Shown: one piece after another, positions 32,526 to 44,577 of the stretch | How the letters are laid out: each line of letters begins with the position of its first letter | Position numbering within the stretch: the first letter of the stretch is position 1 | NCBI GenBank assembly: GCA_030144725.1 | Contig: JASKMD010000029.1 | Span: 6,619,538-6,683,537, forward strand | Direction of reading: 5' to 3' | Source of the DNA: Haematococcus lacustris | Lineage: Eukaryota; Chlorophyta; Chlorophyceae; Chlamydomonadales; Haematococcaceae | DNA: 64,000 nucleotides | Made by a program: the position numbers and the translations under genes | Notes under the pieces: model-generated | Seen by the model: the letters and a program-made list of their open reading frames with translations, nothing else | What the model was told of the DNA's origin: nothing | Databases searched by the model: none

Positions 32526-32739
32526 GGAACTAGAAATTCTCGGAACCAGAATAAGAAACCGGTTGGGTACATGAGACAGATGCAAGGCAAATGGTCGGAG
32601 CGGCACCACGGGATAGACCACTGCTTCCCATGCCCTACAGCCAATGCTTCCCATGCCCTACAGCCCTTAGGCTACACAAAAAAGCAAGAGTTGTAATTAA
32701 ACACAGGCTGCGAGCAAACACAGGCTGCGGTTGTAAGCA

Positions 32740-35220
32740 AACACAGTCACGTACACCCACTCCTGGCATAGCCTGCCTGGCTTTGGCATGGCTGGGCGGC
32801 CGTCCCACCTGCACAGCTCAGTGGAACGTTGCCCTGGGCCAACTGCACGGCGGCGAGTGTCGAGCGCGGCTGACACGTCCCGGTCATAGACTTGCAGGGG
32901 TGTGTGAGGGCGGGAGGCGGAGTCAGGTCATGTGCCATGTCATGTGGGATATGTTGCGGCCATGCACATGTGCAATGTCAGGCCAGTGCTTACCTGATGT
33001 TGTTGCTTGTCGAGAACATGAAGCCCCTGACTCGGGATCGCTTTGCCTCGCTGTACACTGGCCGCAGCCACCTGCAAGGACATAGGGCATTGCTCATTTG
33101 TAAGATTTTTCCTAGAGCTTTTTCCTTAACCCTACCTTGACTCCACACCTCCTAGCACTACCAACCCCTCACCTTGACCCTATCCTCGACACTCTCACCT
33201 GAAGAACTCTGGCGGCTCCCCAGGGAGAGCCTCACTGGGGTTGCTGTAGGCAGAGCTGACCCGGCTTGTGCGGAACTCATCCACCATCAGCACTCGCCCT
33301 GCTGGGAACTGCCTCAGCGCCTCCTTCAGCATCTGGCTGACTGGGACACCCCTGCAGCCAACGGTGCCGCCGCCATCAAAGCCAGCTGCCCCATAGGCCA
33401 GTGCCAGGATGCGGTCCGGCCACCGCTGCTTGGCCTGCTTGATGAGCTGCAGCCACACATGATAAGACACATGGCACAGATGTGGAAGGTCAGGTTCAGC
33501 AGCAGCAGCAGCAACAGCAACAGCGGCAGCAGCAGCTGGCCAGGTTTAGGAGCAGGAGCTGAGTTAGGTTGACTGCTGCCTAGCTCATAGCAGCTGCTTT
33601 TAGGCTTAACCTCATCCCAGAACCTTGCCATCACGCGTTGCTTGCCACAATACAGCCAGCACTTCGCGTTGGCCCAACGTGGCTTGGAGACCTCGGCCCA
33701 CATGGTGTCGCACGTCGCCAGGACGGTGTCGGCGAACCGCCGGTACGAGGCCAGCGAGCTGGGCCTGCTGTTGACCTGCGACAGGGCTTTGAGCTGCGGC
33801 ATCACCTGGGCCAGCCACGTCTTGGTCGCCTGGGCCTACCGCGTGATGCCGCTGTCGCGGTAATACTGACTGTGAGCGTCCTGTGCCACACGGACACTAC
33901 TGTGCCGGCAGCGCTGCGCTCCTCGTGCGCCACGGTAGCCATGTTCGTCTTGCCCGGGTCCACGCCCAGCCACTCCGCCTAAAGATGGGCCAGCGGGTTG
34001 ACTGCGCCCATGTGCCTGCCCATCCGCGGCAGCTCTGCGGGTGGACATGCAGGCTTGGGCCGCAGGAACATTACGCTGATGGCGACTCCATCGGTGTGCA
34101 CAATCTGCGCGAAGGTGTGCTTGGGGCTGGCGAGCTTTTGGCGGCGAGGGTTAGGCAGCAATGCGTCCCATCGGTTGGCCACCTGCAGCCACCATAAACA
34201 CATTCAAGGCACCTCATCAACTTGTGTAGGCAGCTGACTGCAGGCTCCAGGGTGAAGGCTCCAAGGCTCCAAGGCTGAGGGTGACCCGTCAGCACCTCCA
34301 GCATGCCGGCGTCACGCATCAAGCCGTAGAGGCCCAGGGTGTCGACAAAGACATGCCGAGCCCGGCACTTGCTGGTGAGGGTGAGGGCATAGGGGGTTGG
34401 GGGGCGGGGGGCCTGGGCAGCAGCCCATGGTTAGTGAGCTCAGCCTGCTGGCAGGCTGCCATGGCTGCCTCCATCTCTCTGGTGGTGTGCACCGTATAGC
34501 GCGACAGCCGGCCCCGGTTTACTCGATCCTCCAGCCAGTCATGATCCACCTCCTCCCCCTCCTCAAGCCCCAGCATGCCCTGTTGCAAAGCCACCTCAGC
34601 CTGCACAGCTGGAGTCACCACCACCCCTCCTCCAGCAGCCAGATGACGTCCATGCCGCACACCATGCGGCGCACATAGGTGCACTGACGCTTGGACCACG
34701 CTGGCAGGTGCCCACCACCCAGCCCCCTAAATCTAAATTGGCGCTGGTGCTCCTCAGTGCCCACCATGACCTTTGCCCCGGCCAGGGACACTGACTTCTT
34801 GAGCCTGCCGGCGAAGAGCAGCGTGAGCATGTTGCTGAACACTGTCTCCCGCTGCTTGCCGACGTGGTCCACCATGTTGGTGTCAGAGTGGTAGCGTGGG
34901 ACTGCTTCGAGGCGGGCGCGGAGGTCGGGGTGCGCGGCCAGCACGGCAGCGACTGCCGCGCTTGGCCGAGTGTTCGCGCCGGCTCCGGGCAAGCCGCGGC
35001 ACAGCTGCAGGCACAGATTCCTGCAGCTCAGGTCCGGGATGGCTGCCTGGGAGACTGGGATGTCTGTGTACACGGGCTGGCCATGCGCGTCGAGCTGGCC
35101 GACTGCGTGCAGGGTAAACAAGTCCCGAACAAGGAACCCCAGCAGCAGGCTGCCGAGCACTGCCCGCTCGCTGCAGGCCTTTACTCGTGCCAGCGCAGTG
35201 AGGTGGGCTGGAGTGGGCAT
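32740..35220 (-). pseudogene. Divergent Fanzor gene with frame breaks and stop codons
   Basis: The minus strand carries the whole Fanzor layout in order. An N-terminal region (35220-34615, MPTPAHLTALARVKACSERA start) is followed by VFVDTLGLYGLMRDAGMLEV, VANRWDALLPNPRRQ, HTDGVAISVMFLRP, RuvC-I GVDPGKTNMATV, TWLAQVMPQLKAL, YGAAGFDGGGTVGCRG, VLMVDEFRTSRVSS, WLRPVYSEAKRSRVRGFMF, RuvC-III YDRDVSAALDTRR (usual Asn replaced by Ser) and STELCRWDG. Lesions: TAG at 33979-33981 just before RuvC-I, TAG at 33836-33838, a frame change between them, and frame changes near 34620 and 34410 at runs of G or C. Other genes here end with TAG, so readthrough is not expected. Some breaks could be unrecognised small introns. 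It is distantly related to the 1-kb copy. Confidence 0.72.
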
Positions 35221-35356
35221 TAGGCACACCGTCAGTAGCCTTTACAATAATGATCTCGCAGCCTGTATCTGATTACAACTCATGCTTTATTTTGGTGTTG
35301 CATGAGGGCTGCAGGGAACAAAACTTGTGTTGCAATCAGAGCCGAACAACTTGGGT

Positions 35357-36818
35357 ATGATGAACCCCACTGAGCGGGCGCAGGCTGCAGTAGCTAGCCG
35401 CCAATTCGATCTCGTGGCGGGCATCCTGGATGGTGCTGAGTTAGAGGTGAGTCTGCCCGAGCGACGCTCGCGGGAGAAATCCACCTTAAGTCTAAACGGA
35501 GTATTGATTGCTGCAGATTAGCAACCCAACCGTGCTCCACGAGTGGCCTTACGCGCTCCACTTGCTTGGGCACATATACAACAAGCAGCTGTGAGTAGCC
35601 GTGCCCGTAGGTTCAAAGCAATGCAGCAGGTGCAGCCATTAAGGTCCTTTCCAGTAAGCAGTGTGCTGACTGTGTGTCGTGCTTGCTTGCATTTCTGGCA
35701 GGATTGATGCACGATTTCTCTGGAAGCGTATTCCTGCCGCAGTGAAGCAGGTCAGTCTTCCTATCTGCAGGGCGGTTGAGAATCAGGGTAACTTTGTTGT
35801 ACTCTTTTAAGCTCCTCCCCTCATGCAATCACCTGCAGGACAATGCAGAGCTTAATGCAGTGTGGAAGTTGCTGCAGTGTCTCTGGCAGCGACACTATCC
35901 AGGTCTGCTTCTCTGGGACAGCTACACCTTACTGTGGTCAATTTGCTTCAAGGGTTTTTCTGCAGCGAGAGAGCCACAAGTAGCAGGTCTTGTTCATTTG
36001 TCAATGTGATGAGAAGGCAAAGGCAGTGTGGCACGCACACCATATGCGCACACTCCTGCACTAGCAGTACGCTGTTTGTCTCCGCCAGCCTGGAAGAGTG
36101 AACTACACCACTCCAGAGGCGCAAGGCACTCAGCCTGCTCAACTGTGGCACACTTTCGCCCGCATCCAGGCAGCCGTTGCCATTAGACGTGCCATGAAGT
36201 CAGCCAGGGTGCAGCTCACTGGTCCTGGCATATTGTGCAGGTGTCTGGCAGGCATTAGAGGGGCACGCCTGGAGCCCTGCCATTGAGCCTTACATTCGGG
36301 CTGTGGCGGTGAAGACCCGGGCGGAGCTGCTGGAGCTGCTGGCCACCGCCTACTCCTCCGTCAAGCCTGCAAAGGTTGCCAGCATCTGTGGACTGCCTGA
36401 AGCGGAGGCCCTCAAGGGTCAGTGCCTGTAGCAGCAGTAGAGATCTCAGCAGTGCAACCAGCAGCGGTGGTACTTATCCCTGCAGCAGCAGCAGCTGCAA
36501 CAGCAGCAGCAGCTGAAGCAAGTATACCCCAGGGAAAGGAAGGTTAGCAGCAGGCAGCAGACTGGCCGTAAGGTGGCCTTTGCCAATGCTGCTTTTGCTT
36601 TTGAGCGTGTCAGTTAGCTTCAGCTGCGTCAGCTAAGTCATGTTGCTGCTGCTGCTGCTGCTGCTGCTGTTGCAGTGTGCTGCGCATCTGGGTGGCATTA
36701 CAACTCAGCTACTGGCATTCTGTCAGTGCCTGTGAAAGTGGCGGTCGCTGAGCCTCTAGAGGTCACGGGCGACCTGCAGTTGTTGGCAGAGTACATGGCA
36801 AACTTGGAACAGCCCTGA
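35357..36818 (+). CDS. CSN8: COP9 signalosome subunit 8
   Basis: Exons 35357-35446, 35517-35590, 35702-35750, 35839-35902, 36241-36417 and 36676-36818 give 198 residues, the length of plant CSN8. Motifs in order: QAAVASRQFDLVAGILD, HEWPYALHLLGHIYNKQL, ARFLWKRIPAAVKQ, ELNAVWKLLQCLWQRHYPG, VWQALEGHAWSPAIEPYIRA, ELLELLATAYSSVKPAKVAS and the closing QLLAEYMANLEQP. This is the CSN8/PSMD8/eIF3k helical (PCI-like) fold. CSN8 is the smallest subunit of the complex that removes NEDD8 from cullins in the nucleus and cytosol. The last intron carries two CTG-rich tracts. Confidence 0.92.
36644..36670. repeat. (CTG)n tract at a 3' splice site
   Basis: About nine CTG units run directly into TTGCAG, the acceptor of CSN8 exon 6 (36676), so the repeat serves as the pyrimidine-rich tract. 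Confidence 0.8.
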
Positions 36819-38235
36819 CATACCTTGCTTGCTCCAGTCACCATGCTCCAATGCAGCCAGGACAGCCCTCCATCGTCAGCACGTATAGGGCAGGACTGCT
36901 GGACTGGGTGAAACTCATTGCGCTGCTCATGGCATGCTGCTAGGCAGAGTGGGTTAGGTTTAGTGCTTAGCTATGTCACACACCTAGGTATAGGCAGATA
37001 AAGCTAGGCCTGCAGGATGGGCCACCTGGTATGGCTTGTTGGAGGAGAGGTTTACAGCAGCTTTCCGATGTATGTTTTACATGCAGCCAGGCACAGGCTT
37101 TGGCATGCATGTCTGTGATGAGTTGAAGGGAGCGTCGCAGGCCTTCCCTTGCTGCACGAGGCAGTTGGTTTACCTGATGGGCATAGCGGGGAGTGCTGGG
37201 ATTTTCTTGAACTATCGGAGTGATGATTTTGTTGGGCTAGATACTGCCACAGACAGGATGGATTACTGCGATGATGTAGAAACAAGGTCATAAACACGGA
37301 GATTTTCGCTGGCGTGGATTACATGACGTGACCCAGCTGGTTCCAAACTTGGATCCAGATCTTAATGCAGACAATTGTATGGCACTGCCATTTCAAGAGG
37401 GACTACAGTGCTGCTACCACTGCTGAGCACCGGCATAGTCCCCCATTAAGCGCGCCGCATTACATGCAACTGTACCCGCGCGGCTTCTCGCTGTCGCAGC
37501 CGGTGCTGCATCCTTTGTTGGCTGCCCAAGCTCTGACACTTTCTTTCCACTCCTGCAATGCTGCAACCCTTCACCACAATAACTTGCATTAACGTGCTCG
37601 TCATGCGCTGCCATCACCCTCTTCAGTGCAGCCTGCCGCTAGCTTGGTGGCCATCTGGGGTTCGTCCAGCATGGCTGGAGCAGAGGCGGCATGCAATGGG
37701 ACCGGCCGGGACAGGCACTGGAGGGAGGCAGAGGCGCGCAATCGAGCTGACATCGCGCTCAGCAGGTCCTTGTTAGAGGGCTGGTGGGTGATTTGTCCTC
37801 TCATCACGCCTGCAGCCAGACAAGAGTCAGCCAGGGGCCGTGAGGGGTAGTCCAGGGCAGTTAGGGATGGTCAAGGGATGGGATGCAGTGTCCGCCATTG
37901 TGGATCGCCAGTCGCTGTTCTCAGGCAGCAGCCTCTTGTCCACTGTGCGACAGCAGGCAACAATGGCATCAGCGCTTTGTGGGTCAAGTCGGTTCAGAAA
38001 CCATGGCAAGCAGGCAGGCATGGCATATGCACCAGGGGTCAGGCAATGATGGCATGGGTCAGGCACGCCTCAATCCCAGCAGAAGGCTCCCCTACCCTCT
38101 CATCCTTGCCCTCACTACCCACTACTGCCCTCCCCTCTGCCTCACTGCCTACTAGGTGTCGGCTGGGTGCAGCGAGGGGAAGGGCCAGGAAGCAACACCG
38201 ACAACATCAGCCAGGCATCAGCGACATCAGCGACA
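36819..38235. other. Convergent spacer between CSN8 and the TMEM135-like gene
   Basis: About 1.4 kb. Open frames at 37036-37293 and 37365-37592 (+) resemble no family I know and lack introns or neighbours. They are left unassigned. Confidence 0.4.
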
Positions 38236-41200
38236 TCAGGGCCAGGCAGCAACATCAGGGCCAGACAGCAGCAGCAGCCAAAGGTGCCCACCGCTGTTCC
38301 CAAATATGAAGTCCAGGACGTTCAGATACTTGCTGCGGAACACATCTCGGTGCTGACCGGCTCCATCACTGCGGGCAGGCACGCTCGGCAGTGCAGTGCC
38401 AGAGGGGAGGAGGGGCACACGCTGCTGTGCGGGCAGGCAGGGCCAGGTGCAGGAGCCTAGGGGCACAGCTAGCCTAGGGGCGAGTGCACAGCCATGTGCG
38501 CATGCCGTCGGATTCTTAATTTTCTTCTATGGCTGTATGCTGTTCTTGCGTGTGTCAGGCAGGCTGCCTTACACAACCTCCCAGCTGGACCAGCACAGCC
38601 AGGCGTGCTCGGCCTGAGGTGGCGGCGCACCTGTAGCAGTGCATGATGGCGGCACAGCCCGCTGCAAACAGCATGACGTCCAGGCGGCGGGGCAGCAGGG
38701 CGGAAGGCAACCAGCCCCACTCCACAAGGCACCTGGCCAGGGCAGGACAGCAAGGGACTGTCATGATCAAGGCCCACTTGCCCGCTCGCGCGCCTGCCCA
38801 CCTGCCTGGCTGCCCAGGCCCTGGCTCCAGACAGAGGCAGTGGTGCTGTGCCAGTACTGAGCTACCGCTTGATGATTCCATGGGGCGCGGCTGCTTCCCA
38901 TCTGTTGACACTGGCAAAATGGATGCATGGGCGTGCATGGGAATGGTCATGCGGACACACACATGGACACAAGTATCTTTGAATTCTTGCATGATATCCC
39001 CCTGCTGCTGCTCCCCCTCATGGATACACTTGTCACTGAGCATGGCCAGCATGCAGCCTGGTCCACCCTCCAGTGCCCCACCCTATTGTATGCCATGCAG
39101 CTTGCATGGCTTGCATGGCTTGCACACTGCTGGGTGCATTGCAGCGGCTGCAGCTGCACCTGCAGCTGCTCTCTGCGGCGCGGGACAGGCAGTACAGCGC
39201 CAGCTCCATGCGCCTGCTCTTCTTCTCCAGGAGGACGGCCAGGCCTCCCGCCGCAGTGCAGGCTGCAATGAGAGGCCCTGTGCTCACCCCTGTGGTGCCA
39301 ACAGCAGGAGCAGCAGCAGCACAGGTCATGCTCCAGCAACAGCACATGCAGCACCAACACTGGCACTGAGCTAGGCATACAGTCACAGCAGCAGCAGGAA
39401 GGCAGCAGCAACAGCAAGGAAGTTGCGGGGTCAGGGTAAGCAGCAGCTGTGGGTGGGCGGCGACGACTTCTCGATAGCAGTCAAGGTGGTCCCACCAGTG
39501 ACTGCAAAGCCAGCGCACACGCTGCCAAACGCCAGTGCGATGAAGGCGGTGAGGAAGAGGGCGGAGCGCCCAATGCCCTGGGCCAGCTTAGGCAGCAGCA
39601 GCTGCGGTTGGCTGGCAAGCTTCTGCCTGCAGCAGGGCCAGGCAACCAGCACCAGCATGGCAGACAGCCTGGTAGGCAGCCTTAACCGAAAGGAACACCA
39701 CCATACCATAATAATGATACACAGATGAGCAGTGAAGCATTTGTAAGTGCAAAAGTATGTAATAAAAATGTACTGAGGCCTGGTTTATTAAAGTTTGGCC
39801 TGGCTCCCTCCTCCTGCAGCGCAGCGCAGCCCAGCTACCAACACAGCATCCTGGATGGTTAGGCTGGCCAGCATGACGTATGCATTCACAGGCACACACA
39901 CACACAGGCACCCAGGCAGGTCACCACACATGCCTACCAACTACCTTGCAACTGTCAACCTCATAACTGTCTGAGGCTGGTGGCTGAACCAGGGACAAGA
40001 GAGGCCTCCCACACCAACCCTACCACTGAGCTGTGTACCAGCCTGCCCTTCACCATCATGCCCTTCAAATGTGTGATGTGTGAGGTGAGAAGAGTGGGGG
40101 AGTGAGGGAGGGTTGGGGGCGCCCACCTGTGCACCAGCAGTGCAGGCACCAGGTACACGGGCACGTACACGGCCAGGGCCCGGGCATAGGAGGCAGGCAC
40201 GTTGGTGAGGGTGTGTTCAAGACAGCTCTGCCCCGGGTGCTGCGGACGACAGGGGCACACAGGCAGGGCAAGGCGGGTGGCAAGGCTGCAGCAGCAGGGT
40301 AGGTGGTTTGGGGTTGTAAAGAGGGGAGGGTGAAGCACCCGGGGAGGCGGCCAAAGGGTTCTAAAGCGGTGTCAGTGCGGGGGAAGGAGGAGGAGGAGGA
40401 CGAGGAAAAGGTAGGGCAAGGTGGTGGGTAGGTAGGATGAGGGGAAGGGGGCCAGGGAGACGAGGACAGGTTGGGAAGGCAGAGGAGCAACACATTGACG
40501 GTAGGGACAGCTTGCGCCAGAGCTGCCTGGTACATCCCTGCCCTGGGCGCCCAGCAGCCCTGACCAGCCGTGGTGCACATTGCTGAGGTTGGCCCCCCTG
40601 GGACCCGCCACTGCCCACGCCCTGTGCATTCTGACACCTCGGGCCTGCCTTCACCCGGCTCATCTGGGACCTAGCCAACCTGGGCCACCCCAGGTTGGGG
40701 TCTCCCTGACTCAGGACCTGGACCCCCTCACCCAAAACTCGCAGGGCGTGAGGGGCTGGCCCAGCAGCAGCGCCTGGGCGGTAGGGGGGACATGCAGGCC
40801 CAGGCCCAGCAGCCGCCAGTTGCGCAGCGCTTGCTCCTACACAGCAGACGCAGTGCTGGCCCACAGCCTGACCACCCGCACACCACACAACCAGCGCTGG
40901 CGCCACGCTGACACTGACTAAAATATTCACGAGTACATCAACTGATATACTGACTGATGTATCGACTGATGTATCGACTGATGTATTGACTGATACATTG
41001 ACTGATACATCTGCTAATAAAGACTGATAACGCCCTGTTCTGGTCCTGCTTTCTGATCTGGGGGCAGATGGCTGCCAGTCACTGGGCTGTGTAGGAACAC
41101 CGGGGACGGGGAACAGGCATTGGCTGCTGCGGGCCTGCCCACGAGGGCCTATAGGCCTTGACAGCCTTGACAGCCTGGTCAGCCCTGATGGCCCTGACTT

Positions 41201-44200
41201 GGCTGCTACCTGACTAAGGGGTTGCAGTTTGTGAGCAGCTGGCACTGACAAGGTTCCACGATGCCGTGGTGTTTGGCATATGACACTTCACGCGGCAGGG
41301 CTCATCCACTATTGTGCTGCGCCAGTCACAAGCCATGTGCTCAGCCTCACCACCTGGCCCTCCTCCCGAGCCCTCTAATGCTGCAAGCTCCACCCAGCTT
41401 TGCTCTCAGTGCTTGTTTAACCACTTGCAAGCCCTAGCCACCTCCTGTCATCTCTCACTCCAGATGTGCATCCATGCGGTTGGGTGCGATCCGGGCAGTG
41501 GCAGTGCAGTGGCCCTCACCCGGACAGCTGTCCACACGTGGGGCTCCTTGCCTGCCTGACGCATGATGAAGCGGATGTAGCTGGGCGGCAGGCTGCTGGG
41601 CTGCATGATGAACGAGTACACAATCTGCAGGCAACACCGCTGGCGGCTCAGCAGGTCGCCACTGGTGCAAGGGTCAGGGTGTTGAGTGCTAGCACACAGG
41701 CTGTTGGGAATGGTGGCCTGAGACAGGGTCAGGAGGGGCAGCAGCAGGGTAAGGGGCAGGCCACAGTCAGCTTGAATGAAGGTGTTTTATACAGGCTGCA
41801 AGGTGAGGGCAAAAGGCACACACGGCCCACTAGTGGAAGGCACACACGGCCCACCAATCAGGCTGGTCTGCACCTGTCGAGTTGGTAAGCAATGTTGCTA
41901 CTCCAGTGGCTCACTTCACCAAGCACATGGCTGAGTGGCAGTCAGCAGCGGCAGCAGCATCTCCACCCCGACCACCACCATGGATGATCACACAGACAGC
42001 ACAGCACAGCACAGCACAGCACAGCACAGCACAGCACAGCACAGCACAGCACAGCACAGCACAGCACAGCACAGCACAGCACAGCACAGCACAGCACAGC
42101 ACAGCACAGCACAGCACAGCACAGCACCTTATAGGCACCTTAGTGGTGTAGCCAGCATGCCAAGAAGCACTGGTGAGGCTGGCAGCTCACCTGAGCTGAT
42201 GCTGCACACATGAGGAGCACGTCTCCATGCCTCCACCGCGTGGGGGCCAGAAGGCTGTGCACACGCCGCCACCAGGCCAGCTGCACAGACCCCACTGGCC
42301 CCGCTGGGCTCAGGCTGAGGCTGGCACTGCTGCTGCTGTGGCTGCTGGCTCCACTGTCCTGGCCGCTGCCCTTGCTGCCATGCGTGGATGGGTGCAGGTA
42401 GTTGGGGCAGTTGGGGTGGGTGTGAAGGTGTGACTCGGTGGCCGATTGGCGGGAGGGAACCCCTTGGCCTGGGTTGGGGGCACTGTGTGGATTCACCACT
42501 ACCACTGTGCTGCTGCTGCTGTTGTTGCTTTCACTGCTGTCACTGCCACCGCCGTTGGCAGTAGAGGCAGGGTCACCATGTTGCCTGTTGCTCCTGTGAT
42601 GTTGGCTGGGGTGTGCCAGCTGGGGCGGTGGCTGAATCTCCTGCTGCCCCAGGGCAGCTGGCAGAAAGGCGCTTGCTCGTGAGCGACTGGCAGGCAGCAC
42701 GCCAGGCATGGGCCCCTTGCCATCCTGGTGCCTGCTGCCTGCCCCAGCCTCCCCTTGTGTGGGTGTAGGACAGCTTACATTGCTGGCTGCCAGGCTGGTA
42801 TGCTGCCCTGCTGCAGGACGGTGCTGGCGCGGGTGCGGCACGGCAGCAGTACAGCTGGCAGCGGGTGGAGGTGGCACTTTGTTACCGCAGCGCACCAACA
42901 ATGTCACGCCACGCAGCAACACGTACGTGGCCAGGGAGTGGTGGCGGGCCTGAGACCTGCAAGGCATTCAGCAGCCAGCTGCCTGGGCCTCAGCTGCCTG
43001 GACCAGCCATCAGTTGCCAGGGCCTCAGCTGCCTGTTGCTACTACTGTGGCGTGTGGCAGGGATTAGGACCTCCTGGAGCTAAGGCAGCAGGCTACTGGC
43101 ACCTGCCAGCATGGTAGGCTGTACAGGTGCACCTCTCTCTGACCACACCTGCCAGACCCTGTGATGTCACACCCGCACCATGCACCACCCCCTCAAGGCG
43201 GCCTCCAGAAGCTGTTATGGCTGTGGAATGCTTGACAACAACAACACCAGAGCGTCCCTCTGAATGCCACGCCCTCATCACTTTCAGGCCCGCCTTAGGG
43301 TCATGCTTTGCGCTTTATGAGTGGCTAGAAGAGCAAGGGAGGAGGCAAGCCAGGCCCTGATGAACGTCAGGTGGTGAGCGAAGGTGTGAGGCAGGAGGGT
43401 GGTGAGGGTTGAGGAGGCAGCTGGTGGCCACACACCCTGTGATAAGCAGGGCGTGGCCGGCAACTGCCCCAGCCACTAGGGCCCGCCACTGGGAAGTCCT
43501 GCATCCGCATCGGCCCACCAGCCACTCTAAGTCCTCACAGCCCCAGCTCTGCCTTCCTCATGTTGAGGACTGACTGATATGTTTGTGCCAGGTCCTGGCC
43601 TGCTGTTTGTAGGCCACCCCATGTGTACAGAGTGTGGGGCAGCATGGGGGGTCCCTTCAGGCCCTGGCCCACACCATGCTCCACGCAGCATGCAGTAGAG
43701 CTGGCCATTAGGTGTGAAGGGGTCATGGCCTGCAGGCTACTCAACGCATGACAGAAGGAGACGTCGCTGTTGCATGCCTGAAGGAGGAGGAGGGTGGCAT
43801 GGCTGGGTGTGGCCCCATGTACCCCACCCCACCCCAGGCTGCTGGCTAGGGTGGGGCTGCCCCTGCACCTGCCCCTGCACCCCCCGGGGCGGGCTGCTGG
43901 CAGGAAGGGAGTCCTGATAAAGCTGTAGAGGAGGCAGGTGACCCTCAGGCCAACATCCTGGCAGGATGGTGAGGGGAGGAACGTTGGTCTGCATACCAAC
44001 ATAGATCGTGTGCAGTGGCACCATGCCACTGCACATGTGACGTGCCACCAACATAGATCATGTGCAGTGGCACCATTGGGTTATGCCATGTGATGATGAC
44101 ATCATGCGCTGCCCCATGTGCATAGACTCTGTCAGCTGTCAGGCGTGCATGTGGTTCGTTGCAAAGGGCCGCTTGCATCTGGCTCACCTGTCCTGCCCAA

Positions 44201-44577
44201 ACAGCAAAGCCAGGGCCTCCTCAACTGACACATACACGGCACCCATAGTGCCTGCACCAAACATTCAACCGGACCGACTGGGCGCCAGCAGCGCGGCCCG
44301 CACAGCTAGGCACCTTACCCAGGAACACGGTGTATGTCGCCACATCCAGCACTGCCTCCCGGAGGGTGACCTGGTGCTTGCCTATTGATTTTTTGGGAGG
44401 TCGCACGTTACGGAGCGCGGCGGTGAGGAGGTGCAACCCCCCCTTCAATCCTAAGCCCGCTGCACCGCCGCGTACTGCTGCCGTGTACGCCCGCGTCACG
44501 ACTCGCAACACTTCCCGCCAGGCATGCTCGTCACAACCAATTGCCAGCCTCACTTGCTCCCAACCCCCTTGAGACAT
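38236..44577 (-). CDS. TMEM135-like multi-pass membrane protein (647 aa)
   Basis: Eleven exons: 44577-44319, 44251-44188, 43498-43436, 42956-42191, 41624-41520, 40836-40732, 40239-40127, 39626-39496, 39262-39160, 38732-38631, 38368-38236. Motifs typical of TMEM135: GAAGLGLKGGLHLLTAALR, VSVEEALALLFGQDR, WRALVAGAVAGHALLIT, LATYVLLRGVTLLVRCGNK, DVLLMCAASAQIVYSFIMQP, SSLPPSYIRFIMRQAG, CLEHTLTNVPASYARAL, YVPVYLVPALLVHR, GGLAVLLEKKSRRMELALYC, RRLDVMLFAAGCAAIMHCY and DVFRSKYLNVLDFIFGN. The family has two similar halves; the second half repeats AGG-AVLLEKKSRR and LDVMLFAA. Exon 4 inserts about 200 Ser/Pro/Gln-rich residues between helices of the first half. Animal TMEM135 lies in peroxisomal and mitochondrial membranes and affects organelle dynamics; the role in algae is unknown. 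Confidence 0.85.
40921..41030. repeat. Imperfect 12-base minisatellite (GACTGATGTATC)
   Basis: Seven to eight imperfect units of gactgatgtatc/gactgatacatt in the TMEM135-like intron between exons 5 and 6. Confidence 0.85.
41996..42125. repeat. Perfect pentanucleotide array (ACAGC)26
   Basis: Twenty-six uninterrupted ACAGC units (130 bases) in the TMEM135-like intron between exons 4 and 5, 66 bases from the donor. Confidence 0.97.

Noticed and set aside
33836..33981. Reassignment of TAG to an amino acid in the Fanzor gene
   Set aside because: The MFS, CAH3, copine-like and 1-kb Fanzor genes all end at TAG, so TAG is a normal stop here.
37036..37592. Possible gene between CSN8 and the TMEM135-like gene
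   Set aside because: Two short frames without family resemblance or exon structure; kept as unassigned spacer.
40361..41251. 296-residue minus-strand ORF
   Set aside because: Runs through TMEM135-like exon 6 in the wrong frame and through the 12-base minisatellite.
41882..42213. ORFs of HSTAQ or LCCAV repeats
   Set aside because: Artefacts of the ACAGC array within an intron.
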